From the NCBI RefSeq assembly GCF_035938995.1, contig NZ_DASZGI010000161.1:1-35277 (forward strand): 35,277 nucleotides of DNA, read 5' to 3'. Below are positions 24,401 through 30,597 of the stretch, piece by piece. Positions within the stretch are counted from its first letter, which is position 1. Each line of letters starts with the position of its first letter. The stretch comes from DASZGI01 sp035938995 (GTDB lineage: Bacteria > Actinomycetota > Actinomycetes > Streptomycetales > Catenulisporaceae). The notes below the pieces were generated by a model. It did not search any database and was not told the origin of the DNA. It saw nothing but the letters and a program-made list of their open reading frames with translations. The translations under genes were made by a program, and so were the position numbers.

Positions 24401-26468
24401 GACGGAGCTGCGCGACCGGATCGGTTCGCAGGTTCGCACGGCCGGGGTTCAGCAGGTCGAGCCATACCGGCTCGCGCTGCTGAGACTGTGCCGCAGCTAC
24501 CGCACGACGGTATTCGAGCCCTCGACACCGCGTATCGCGCGCGATGCCGAGGCGTCGCCGGCCCTGCGTGCCGAGGCGTGGAAGGTCCTCGCCTTGACGA
24601 CGGGCGAGGCGCCCGCGACCGTCGAGGAAGCCGGCAGCGCGCACGCGTGGTGGGCCGCGCAGAGCAGGGAGGTTCTCGGCAGGCGCAGCGACTGGGGCCG
24701 TTCGGTGCTTGAGCGTGTGCCCGATCAGGAGTTGACGGTCGGCGGCTTCGCCGACTGGCGCGAGTGGACGATCCTCGTGCGCGAGGCCGGCGGCTTGCGT
24801 AACGCGGACTTCACCGGCCCGTCGACACCCACGCGGCGACCGCAGGTGCTGCGCGGGGATGACGAGGACGCGGTCCGCCTGGTCTTCCTCGAAACGCCCG
24901 ACAGCGTGCGCGAGCGGCTCTCGCCGGTGCCGGACGCCGCATTCGGGTTCGCCGCCCTGCGGGCCGGAGAAGTCCTGGCGCTGCATCTGCCGACTCATGG
25001 CGCCGGGTTGCTCCGCTTGGCGGAACAAGCGCTGGGCGCCGCAGGTCACCGGCTCGCCGCCGATCAGGCCGCGGTATTGGCGGATCTTGCGGAAATGGAC
25101 GCCGGGCAGCGGCAGCGGGGGTCGGCGAAAGCGTCCACGCTGCGTCAGTGCCTTGAGGCTCAAGATCCCTTGTTCGAACCGGAATCAGGCCGCAGAGACT
25201 GGACCGGATGGTACGACCTGCTCAGGCTGCACGAGCAGGGCATGCCCACGCCGGCGGGACCGGCCGGACTCCCGCGCTCCGTACAGACTCGTCTCGCCGG
25301 GGCAGTATCAGCGCTTATTAGTATACTGAGACGGCGCTTTTGGTGGGTGCTGCTGCCTCTGTCAGCATTCGGCTGGGTGGCCACGACCATCGCCCTCGTC
25401 GGTGCTGCCGCTGCCACTGCGGTGGGCATCGCCACGTCATCCCTCATCGACGCGTATGGGTTGGCAGCCGCAACCCTTGCCACCGTCGTGGGCGAGCGAA
25501 TCGGTGTTCAGACATATCGCTCGTTCAGGTTGCGGAGAACCTCTCCTGCTCAGTCTGCGTCGACACGAATCGCCATCGCGCGTGTGAAAGGCGGGATGGA
25601 CGTTGCGGTGACCCTCCCGGACGTGGATCCGGGTCGGATCACTCGTGAGCGGGTCCTGATCAAACCCGGGGTACGGGGGATCGACAGGGTCCTGGGTCCG
25701 GTGGGAGAGGACTCGGACCTGCTCGCCGGAACCGAGTCCACGCCAGGGGGCCGAGACGGGGCGGGCGCTCACGCGATCACCTTGGAGATCGAGCCGGGAC
25801 TCGCGGCGTACCCGTGGGAGAGCTGGCTCGCGGACGCGGTGCCGCGCGGAACGGAAGGGGTGTGGGTGAGGGTCAGCCCGCCCCGCCCCGCCGCGCCTGC
25901 CGCCGATCCTTCCACAGGGCGGTCGCCGACGGTGTACCGCGGACCTCAGTACTTGGCTCCTGCGAAGTCCCTGCTCGACCATCCGGCCGCGGAGACCGCG
26001 CCCTCCCTGGTGCACCTGGTGGGAACACCGTTCGAGACCTCAGCGACCTGGCGCCTCCTCATCGAATCGGAAGAGGGCGACCTCGACGTGCGTTCGGTCG
26101 TCCGCAACGGGACGTTTCTGGTGCTCCAGGCCACGCCCACGGAGACCAGGTCCGCATTCGCCGACCGGCGCTGGCTGCCCGGCTTCGTCGAGCTCGCGCT
26201 CGCGGCCCTCGGCGCCGGGGCCGCGGCGATTCTGGTCGTTCCGCCGTTGCCCGAGGCTGACGCGGCGGCCGTCTCGTCCCTCCTGTGGCCCCGGATCGCG
26301 CGAGGGCTCCTGGACGAAACGCAGATCGTAGATCTGGTCGCGGATATCAAGCACCGGCTCCGCGACGTCGCGGACCCGGACGACGGGGCCGCGGCTCGCG
26401 GCCAGGATCTGCTGTTCTTCCAACGAGCCGCGAGACGAGACGAAGAGCACACCACGGAGATCCAATGA
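21468..26468 (+). CDS. Giant STAND-type ATPase with membrane helices and a pseudo-CHAT C-terminus
   Basis: 1,666 residues. Residues 1-230 are helical and charged (adaptor-like). The P-loop NTPase has Walker A GPAGCGKT (250-257), Walker B VLVLDTCEE (Asp375) and an Arg-bearing VVLAGRRPL strand. About 650-1,280 are alpha-helical repeats rich in Ala/Arg, likely superstructure for sensing. Two or three hydrophobic helices occupy about 1,292-1,345. The C-terminal 300 residues follow the CHAT plan (EPGLAAYPWESWL; LVHLVGTPFE; FLVLQATPTE; a long strand-helix ending in PPLPEAD...), but the catalytic His and Cys positions are Thr1520 and Thr1556. GTG start and ATGA end overlap both neighbours. It is probably the sensor/switch of the system, anchored at the membrane. 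Confidence 0.8.
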   Translation: MSDVGLSAEFERILAERLEERARARFDAFAERTLAWLAFLPEWTDLLADAVGLGDGEDTGELIRRLAQADLIEHRETLSPRGLLCRAFWIHKDLRKSLGRRLRERSAAALDGHLTELALRLAGVDGAGGDGSASWLAAVEALSGSAPTSRILEDIDRGFEEADQARTTRTLAAVEALADVLGGRVTGIAMQARCRIEWFLRRAGDERYLKHYVHRPEVEKALGALIGRRNAYGGGRPDEQSGVWGLHILGPAGCGKTMIIRYLASGRLAAERALGGLAVAQVDFDHLDPRYPEQRLGELFLALAADLRGSAAAPESADAHQHLELAVAALHEELSGDSGRGGGGSARLARLKAEAAERFAAYLGTVAERVVLVLDTCEELAKFYLPGESAPIIDETFELLEAVHGLNPGVRVVLAGRRPLTPPSSPQDKTSGPLLKARKYVEVVQLDGYTSDETQEYIGRRLAAAEAARLDPDLREAILARSRMPTPRGLRYNPFDLAGYCEWAVADEGLDAARLNASTADPYIEHRVIGRITEPGVRAALPAAAELGRFDLDLIEMALMRAGADPRLAFDKLAMQEWVLTVDRDVDGLPTCLEVDEHVRDRMRALLRRTHGWSAQDAERLGLDAEQMVVNAAALGEVPIPTVEAAVLLLPQDHAADLWSRLEQRVCREAAWAWAAQATRRVAAEIERADRAKDEDEPTILAAVLATQAVARIHTNRQDLDGLWKAVAASARRHPDAAAGDRLLLRATLGRIAATGVLDVGEALAATVLKDAAFVDVALEDAPPDALLAAAQSCVGHGTVPPEPLRAALNRLTEHDDLELRVAALAVRSAANILRDGWDRDVRETRSAVELAQRVQPGPRIAWPDWAPPAPPLESARLEVVVTHLTQDQPPDTSTIERFRDWLNDSLTHPDSAAAEPLAASVIRLLRLAVPRAELPRSLPTIWRAAEGAARTVFAPVFPPTIEIAEALSAQGQPFQAWTELRDRIGSQVRTAGVQQVEPYRLALLRLCRSYRTTVFEPSTPRIARDAEASPALRAEAWKVLALTTGEAPATVEEAGSAHAWWAAQSREVLGRRSDWGRSVLERVPDQELTVGGFADWREWTILVREAGGLRNADFTGPSTPTRRPQVLRGDDEDAVRLVFLETPDSVRERLSPVPDAAFGFAALRAGEVLALHLPTHGAGLLRLAEQALGAAGHRLAADQAAVLADLAEMDAGQRQRGSAKASTLRQCLEAQDPLFEPESGRRDWTGWYDLLRLHEQGMPTPAGPAGLPRSVQTRLAGAVSALISILRRRFWWVLLPLSAFGWVATTIALVGAAAATAVGIATSSLIDAYGLAAATLATVVGERIGVQTYRSFRLRRTSPAQSASTRIAIARVKGGMDVAVTLPDVDPGRITRERVLIKPGVRGIDRVLGPVGEDSDLLAGTESTPGGRDGAGAHAITLEIEPGLAAYPWESWLADAVPRGTEGVWVRVSPPRPAAPAADPSTGRSPTVYRGPQYLAPAKSLLDHPAAETAPSLVHLVGTPFETSATWRLLIESEEGDLDVRSVVRNGTFLVLQATPTETRSAFADRRWLPGFVELALAALGAGAAAILVVPPLPEADAAAVSSLLWPRIARGLLDETQIVDLVADIKHRLRDVADPDDGAAARGQDLLFFQRAARRDEEHTTEIQ

Positions 26469-27511
26469 CTCAGGGACGTGAATCGGATATGTGGACTCGG
26501 ATCGCGCGGTGGTTCCGTGAAGCCGCGGAGCACACCACCGTGAAATATCTTGAGGAGCCCGGCGCCGGGCCATTGCGCGCGGACCAGGGATACGTCCGCC
26601 TTTGGCTCGAGGAGGGATTCCTCGCGCACCGCCGCTCCTGGGGCGCCGAGCACTTCCCGGTGCTTCACGGCGGTCTCGCGCTGCGGCTGCTCGGACGGAC
26701 CAGCGCCCCGTTCACCAGCTTCTCCCAGCTTCCCGAATCGGTCGCGGCCTCGGGAGCGTACCTGAAGTACGAGGTCACGCCGCTGCTGCCGTTCACCGGC
26801 GGGGTCGTCGAGATCGAAGGCGCGCTCTACAAGACCTCGACCAAAAGCCTCCTGGCCGGCGCGGCCATGCTCGCGGGCGGTTTGAAGCCGCTGCTCGTCC
26901 CCCCGCTGTCGGCGGCGCTCGACGTCGTCGAAAAGGTGTCCGAGTCGCTGGACCGGGTGCTCGCCGACGCCGATCACGCCCCGGTGCTCGGCGTGCACTG
27001 GGCGGCCCAGGCGACCGGCTACTCCGGAAATCTCCTTGTGCCCGGTCACCTGGTGGTTGTCGATGCCAAGCCCGGCGAGCTGCCCGGCACTCTGGCGATC
27101 CACGAGGGCCGCTTGGTGCTGGACGGGCCCGGCGGGCACGCGCCGATCACCGGACGCGACTACCTCGTCCTGCGGCTCGAATGCACCACCGAACGGGACG
27201 ACTGGCACCAGCCCGAGCTCGACCAGCTGATCAGGCAGGCGCGGGCCGCCTTCCTGCGTGGTGAGCAGGACGCCTACGACCGGTATAGCAAGGAAGCCGT
27301 GATCCGGGCGATCAACTGCCCCGACTTCGTCCCGAGCGACCAGAAGCGGGTGGCCCTGCTGGTCAGGGAGCTCATCGAAGACGTCGCCGTGCTCGGCGCC
27401 GCAAGCGACCCAGAGCTCTCACTCGACGCGGCCGCGCGCGACCGGCTGCCGTCGGCCGACGACCCGAGGGTGCTGAATCTCCAGCTGGAAGATCTCCTGG
27501 ACTTCCGCTGA
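26465..27511 (+). CDS. Uncharacterised protein, last gene of the protease/ATPase cassette
   Basis: 348 residues; no family recognised. The N-terminal third has a WTRIARWFREAAEHT amphipathic helix and a compact beta-rich stretch (FPVLHGGLALRLLG). Residues about 137-160 are hydrophobic (LLAGAAMLAGGLKPLLVPP) and could be a membrane or re-entrant segment. Then comes a beta-rich part (HAPVLGVHWAAQATG, LVPGHLVVVDAKPG) and a helical C-terminus that includes the acidic stretch LQLEDLLDFR. The only cysteine motif seen is an isolated Cys. ATGA at 26465-26468 couples it to the ATPase, so it is probably a constant partner of the system, such as the target, an inhibitor or a membrane-damaging effector. 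Confidence 0.75.
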   Translation: MTQGRESDMWTRIARWFREAAEHTTVKYLEEPGAGPLRADQGYVRLWLEEGFLAHRRSWGAEHFPVLHGGLALRLLGRTSAPFTSFSQLPESVAASGAYLKYEVTPLLPFTGGVVEIEGALYKTSTKSLLAGAAMLAGGLKPLLVPPLSAALDVVEKVSESLDRVLADADHAPVLGVHWAAQATGYSGNLLVPGHLVVVDAKPGELPGTLAIHEGRLVLDGPGGHAPITGRDYLVLRLECTTERDDWHQPELDQLIRQARAAFLRGEQDAYDRYSKEAVIRAINCPDFVPSDQKRVALLVRELIEDVAVLGAASDPELSLDAAARDRLPSADDPRVLNLQLEDLLDFR

Positions 27512-27637
27512 TCTCGGCAGTACCGCCTCGTCGTCCGGATCACCCGCGGCACCCGGCGGCGGCGACGTGCTGGTCTGGAAGTCATTCCGCCCATGCGTCT
27601 TCACCGTTTCCCTCCCCCCAGCCTCGGAGTCGAGTCG
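27512..27637. other. Gap after the cassette, no gene seen
   Basis: No convincing start or conserved frame lies in this 126-base stretch, and no strong hairpin was found. The cassette appears to end without an obvious terminator before the hairpin at 27807. Confidence 0.4.
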
Positions 27638-27786
27638 ATGAGACGAACGCCGTCGCGCCGTGGCCCCCTTATAGCCGCAGGCTGTGCCTTAGCTCTCGCC
27701 AGCGCCTTCGCGACCGCGCCGGGGTGGCCACCATCAGCGTCACCGTCAACGGCGTGACAGGCACGGTCCCGATCTCAGTCCAGTAG
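27638..27786 (+). pseudogene. Remnant of a small secreted protein
   Basis: ATG at 27638 (GGAG about 10 bases upstream) opens a typical signal peptide: MRRTPSRRG, then LIAAGCALALASAFATAP. The frame breaks near 27715-27727. In a neighbouring frame the end of a secreted beta-rich protein continues as ATISVTVNGVTGTVPISVQ to the TAG at 27784-27786. The two pieces together look like the start and end of one gene with most of its body lost or frameshifted. The next hairpin would be its terminator. Low-confidence interpretation. Confidence 0.38.
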
Positions 27787-27806
27787 CGCCGCGCCAACAC
27801 ACCCCC

Positions 27807-27850
27807 ACCGGGTTGTGGAACCCGCACTCCAGCGGGCTCCACAACCCGGT
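27807..27850. terminator. Strong nested hairpin terminator
   Basis: A 13-bp perfect outer stem, ACCGGGTTGTGGA (27807-27819) with TCCACAACCCGGT (27838-27850), encloses an inner CCCGC/GCGGG stem (27821-27825 and 27832-27836). It isolates the protease/ATPase cassette and the gene remnant from the regulator operon. Confidence 0.85.
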
Positions 27851-27876
27851 CGTGCGTTGCGCTCCGAAACCGACGG

Positions 27877-27914
27877 CCGACAACAAACCTTGTCTTGACA
27901 AATATAGTTGTCGG
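27877..27914. promoter_or_regulatory. Nested palindromic operator over the regulator promoter
   Basis: The outer 8-bp arms CCGACAAC (27877-27884) and GTTGTCGG (27907-27914) surround an inner TTGTC-TT-GACAA (27890-27901). The core half-site GACAA/TTGTC appears four times. TTGACA (27895-27900) lies in the centre, with -10 candidates TAGGAT (27915-27920) or GATTCT (27918-27923). The regulator starts at GTG 27927, only a few bases after either -10, so the mRNA is probably leaderless. This is an obvious autoregulatory site for the winged-helix protein that follows. Confidence 0.72.
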
Positions 27915-27926
27915 TAGGATTCTGGA

Positions 27927-28526
27927 GTGGTGCTAGACGTTGCTGTGATCGAAGAACCGGCTGCGGCCGAGTCGTCCCTGGACCCCATGCGGTCCCGGGT
28001 ACTCGCCGCGCTGGCCGAGTCCGGCTCGGCCGCCATGCTGGCCGCCCGCCTGGGCCTGCCCAGGCAGAAGGTCAACTACCACCTGAAGGAACTGGAGCGT
28101 CACGGCTTGGTCGAGCTCGCCGAGCAGCGGCGCAAGGGCAACGTCACCGAGCGGATCTACCGCGCCACCGCCGCTTCCTACGTGATCTCTCCCAGCGCCC
28201 TGGCCGCCGTCAGCCCGGATCCTTCCCGCTTTCCCGACCAGCTGTCCGCCCGCTGGCTGCTGGCCCTGGGGGCGCGGTTGGTTCAGGAGGTCGGGGCCCT
28301 GCTCACGGGCGCCGCCGGGACCGGGCGGCGGGTGGCCACCTTCGGCATAGACGCTGAGGTGCGGTTCGCCTCTGCGGCCGACCGCGCGGCGTTCGCGGAC
28401 GAACTGACCAAGGCCGTGGCAGCTCTCGTCAGCCGTTACCACGACGAGTCAGCCCCGGGAGGGCGAGGCCACCGGGTGGTCGTCGCCCTCCACCAGATCC
28501 CCACGGCGCAGCCCAGCGCCTCATAG
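27927..28526 (+). CDS. Winged-helix transcriptional regulator (ArsR-like)
   Basis: 199 residues. A winged helix-turn-helix spans about 18-85: DPMRSRVLAALAE, then LAARLGLPRQKVNYHLKELE with the recognition helix, and the wing VELAEQRRKGN. This layout is ArsR/HTH_20-like. The C-terminal half (VATFGIDAEVRFASAADR...) is probably the dimerisation/ligand part and has no cysteine metal motif. The start is GTG 27927 or the adjacent GTG 27930, directly downstream of the promoter with no ribosome site, as in leaderless actinomycete genes. It is followed after 35 bases by a DHFR-like reductase, probably in the same transcript and under its control. Confidence 0.85.
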   Translation: MVLDVAVIEEPAAAESSLDPMRSRVLAALAESGSAAMLAARLGLPRQKVNYHLKELERHGLVELAEQRRKGNVTERIYRATAASYVISPSALAAVSPDPSRFPDQLSARWLLALGARLVQEVGALLTGAAGTGRRVATFGIDAEVRFASAADRAAFADELTKAVAALVSRYHDESAPGGRGHRVVVALHQIPTAQPSAS

Positions 28527-28561
28527 TCGGAAACCACACACGAGACAACTAAGGAATCACC

Positions 28562-29134
28562 ATGCGTACCCTGATCAGCACCGCCTTCATCTCGCTCGAC
28601 GGCGTCGTGGAGGCCCCGGGCGGCGAAGCCGGATACCGCAACGCCGGATGGACCTTCAAGACCGTCGAGTTCGTCCCCGAAGCCTTCGAAATCAAGCAGC
28701 GCGAGCAGGAGGAGTCCGCCGCGATCCTGATGGGCCGGGTCAGCTACGAGGCGTTCAGCCCGGTGTGGCCGGACATGGCGGAGTTCGCCCGCTACAAGAC
28801 GATGCCGAAGTACGTCGTGTCCACCACCCTCGCCGAGGACAAGCTGGTGTCCAACTGGGGCGAGACCACGACCCTGCGCTCACTCGACGAGGTCGCCGAC
28901 CTGAAGAAGGGCGAGGGAGGCCCGATCATCGTCCACGGCAGCGCCAGCCTGAACCACGGCCTCTCGGACGCCGGCCTGATCGACCGCTACCACCTGCTCG
29001 TCTTCCCCCTGCTGCTCGGCGCCGGCAAGCGCCTGTTCAGCGCCACGGACAAGGACATGCAGAAGCTGAAGCTGGTCGAGCACGAGGCCTACACCAACGG
29101 CCTGCAGAAGCAGGTCTTCGACGTCGTGCGCTGA
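28562..29134 (+). CDS. Dihydrofolate reductase-like protein (YyaP/RibD C-terminal type)
   Basis: 190 residues. The start ISTAFISLDGVVEAPGG, the ILMGRVSYEAF segment, KYVVSTTLAED and the ending LIDRYHLLVFPLLLGAGKRLF are the signatures of the RibD_C / YyaP reductase family, an NADPH-binding DHFR fold. It probably reduces a small heterocycle; the substrate is not known. AAGGA lies 8 bases before the ATG. Co-operonic with the winged-helix regulator, a common actinobacterial pair. A hairpin follows its stop. Confidence 0.88.
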   Translation: MRTLISTAFISLDGVVEAPGGEAGYRNAGWTFKTVEFVPEAFEIKQREQEESAAILMGRVSYEAFSPVWPDMAEFARYKTMPKYVVSTTLAEDKLVSNWGETTTLRSLDEVADLKKGEGGPIIVHGSASLNHGLSDAGLIDRYHLLVFPLLLGAGKRLFSATDKDMQKLKLVEHEAYTNGLQKQVFDVVR

Positions 29135-29160
29135 CGACGGCCGAAAATCTACGTATCCTC

Positions 29161-29199
29161 GCCTGTTGGCGGGTGGCACTCGGCCGCCCGCCGGCAGGC
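29161..29199 (+). terminator. Hairpin terminator after the DHFR-like gene
   Basis: GCCTG-tt-GGCGGG (29161-29173) pairs with CCCGCC-gg-CAGGC (29187-29199): a stem of 5 and 6 bp with a 2-base internal mismatch and a 13-base loop, 27 bases after the stop. Confidence 0.6.
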
Positions 29200-29233
29200 G
29201 CGCGCTGATTCCAAGCAGCAGCATCGGTCGGCC

Positions 29234-29261
29234 TTGTCAGGCTGCTGTGGCCGTCTAGTAT
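29234..29261 (+). promoter_or_regulatory. Candidate promoter of the terpene synthase gene
   Basis: TTGTCA (29234-29239) and TAGTAT (29256-29261) are separated by 16 bases, a good match to a sigma-70/HrdB promoter. Transcription from about 29268 would leave a leader of roughly 220 bases. Confidence 0.5.
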
Positions 29262-29486
29262 CCGTGGGAGACGCCACCGAGGATCGGGCTTCTCCGGCTT
29301 CCTTCGAAGAGCCCAGATTCACGCCTGCTGTCGTCTCACACGCCTCTGACGTGAACGCTCGACACACGAGGTTACAGAAGCCTCATTCCGGGCAGGACCC
29401 GCAGCGATGCGTTCGAACAGACTATGCGGTGCCGGGCAAACCGCTCCAGGACTGTTCTGGCACTGGTATGGCATGAGAGGCGAGAG
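29262..29486 (+). other. Long leader region before the terpene synthase, no convincing gene
   Basis: No ribosome-site-supported frame or strong structure was found. It is less GC-rich than its surroundings. Several short frames cross it; none has recognisable protein character. Confidence 0.4.
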
Positions 29487-30539
29487 ATGCCGCAACACCT
29501 ACCTTTCGTCATAACCTTTCCGGCGCCGGTCAGTCCACACGCCGAGCGTGCCAGAACCCGACATCTCGACTGGGTGATGTCCCGTGGCCTGGTGCGCAGC
29601 GACGCCGGGCTGCTGGAGTACGAGTCCTGGGATCTGCCCCAGGCGGCGGCGCGTACTTATCCCCACGCTTCGGCCGAAGATCTCTATATGCTGATGAACT
29701 GGTTCTCGTTGGCGTTCCTGTTCGACGACCAGTTCGACGCGAACTCCGCGGGCCACGCCGAACGGGTCACGGCGGTCGCCCAGGAGATGATCACCATCCC
29801 GTTCCGGCCGCCGGGCTCCCTGCCGGACGTCGTCTGCCCGATCACCGAGGCGTGGGCGGAGGTCTGGTCCTGGCTCTCCGAGGGGATGTCGGAGTCCTGG
29901 CGCAACCGTTTCGCCTCCTCCTGGGCCCGCTTCCTGGCCGCGCACTCGCACGAGGTGCGGCTGTCCGCGGCGGGGGTGCAGCTGGGCCTGGACGATTACG
30001 TGGCCCTGCGCCGGATCACGGTCGGCATCCACCACTCGATCGACGCGGCCGAGCGCAGCCGCGGCTTCGAGGTGCCCGTCCAGGTCCAGGCGCACGAGCT
30101 GATGCGGGCGATGCGCAATGCCGCGGCCGACGCGATCGCCTACATGAACGACATCCACTCGCTCGAGCGCGAGGAACGGCGCGGCGATCCCCACAATCTC
30201 GTCACGGTGTTGCGCCGGGACCGGGGCTGGTCCCGGCAGGTCGCCATCGAGGAGGCCGTGCGCATGACGAACAGGCACCTCAACCTCTATGAGCGCCTTG
30301 AGTCGAAGATGCCGGAACTCTGCGACGAGCTGGGCCTCGACGCCGACGGCCGGCGGTCGGTGGACATGGGCGTCGAGGGCATCCGCAACTGGATCCGCGG
30401 AAACTACGACTGGGCGCTGTCAACCGGTCGCTACGCCGAGGCCAAGGCCGGCGCGGCCGCGGAGGCCGAGCGCAAGGGGCAGGGCGCCGTGGACGACCTC
30501 CTGCCCCCGATCGGCACCTTCGAGGGCCCCCTGAAGTGA
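29487..30539 (+). CDS. Type I terpene synthase
   Basis: 350 residues, usual for bacterial sesqui-/monoterpene synthases. The metal motif is DDQFD (80-84). The pyrophosphate-sensing Arg175 lies exactly 46 residues before Asn221 of the NSE motif NDIHSLERE (221-229). The RY pair occurs in NYDWALSTGRY near the C-terminus. It ionises a prenyl diphosphate (probably farnesyl or geranyl) and cyclises it with three Mg2+ ions. ATG at 29487 is chosen because GAGAGG lies 6 bases upstream; an in-frame ATG at 29424 lacks such a site. It converges on a conservon P450, which might oxidise its product. The product is not predictable by eye. Confidence 0.93.
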   Translation: MPQHLPFVITFPAPVSPHAERARTRHLDWVMSRGLVRSDAGLLEYESWDLPQAAARTYPHASAEDLYMLMNWFSLAFLFDDQFDANSAGHAERVTAVAQEMITIPFRPPGSLPDVVCPITEAWAEVWSWLSEGMSESWRNRFASSWARFLAAHSHEVRLSAAGVQLGLDDYVALRRITVGIHHSIDAAERSRGFEVPVQVQAHELMRAMRNAAADAIAYMNDIHSLEREERRGDPHNLVTVLRRDRGWSRQVAIEEAVRMTNRHLNLYERLESKMPELCDELGLDADGRRSVDMGVEGIRNWIRGNYDWALSTGRYAEAKAGAAAEAERKGQGAVDDLLPPIGTFEGPLK

Positions 30540-30542
30540 AAG

Positions 30543-30581
30543 CACCGGTGCCGCAGGCGCGATCCGCCCGCGGCACCGGTG
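30543..30581. terminator. Bidirectional hairpin between terpene synthase and P450
   Basis: A perfect 12-bp inverted repeat, CACCGGTGCCGC (30543-30554) with GCGGCACCGGTG (30570-30581), has a 15-base loop and sits between the two convergent stop codons. Confidence 0.82.
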
Positions 30582-30597
30582 GTTCCGTGCGATCCGG

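Noticed and set aside
21450..25163. Very long minus-strand open frame opposite the STAND ATPase
   Set aside because: It has no recognisable domain, an Arg/Gly/Pro-rich composition, and runs exactly opposite a gene with clear Walker motifs and overlapping junctions. It is a GC-driven shadow.
29234..29476. 80-codon open frame before the terpene synthase
   Set aside because: Its start would lie inside the predicted promoter, it has no ribosome site and no protein-like pattern.
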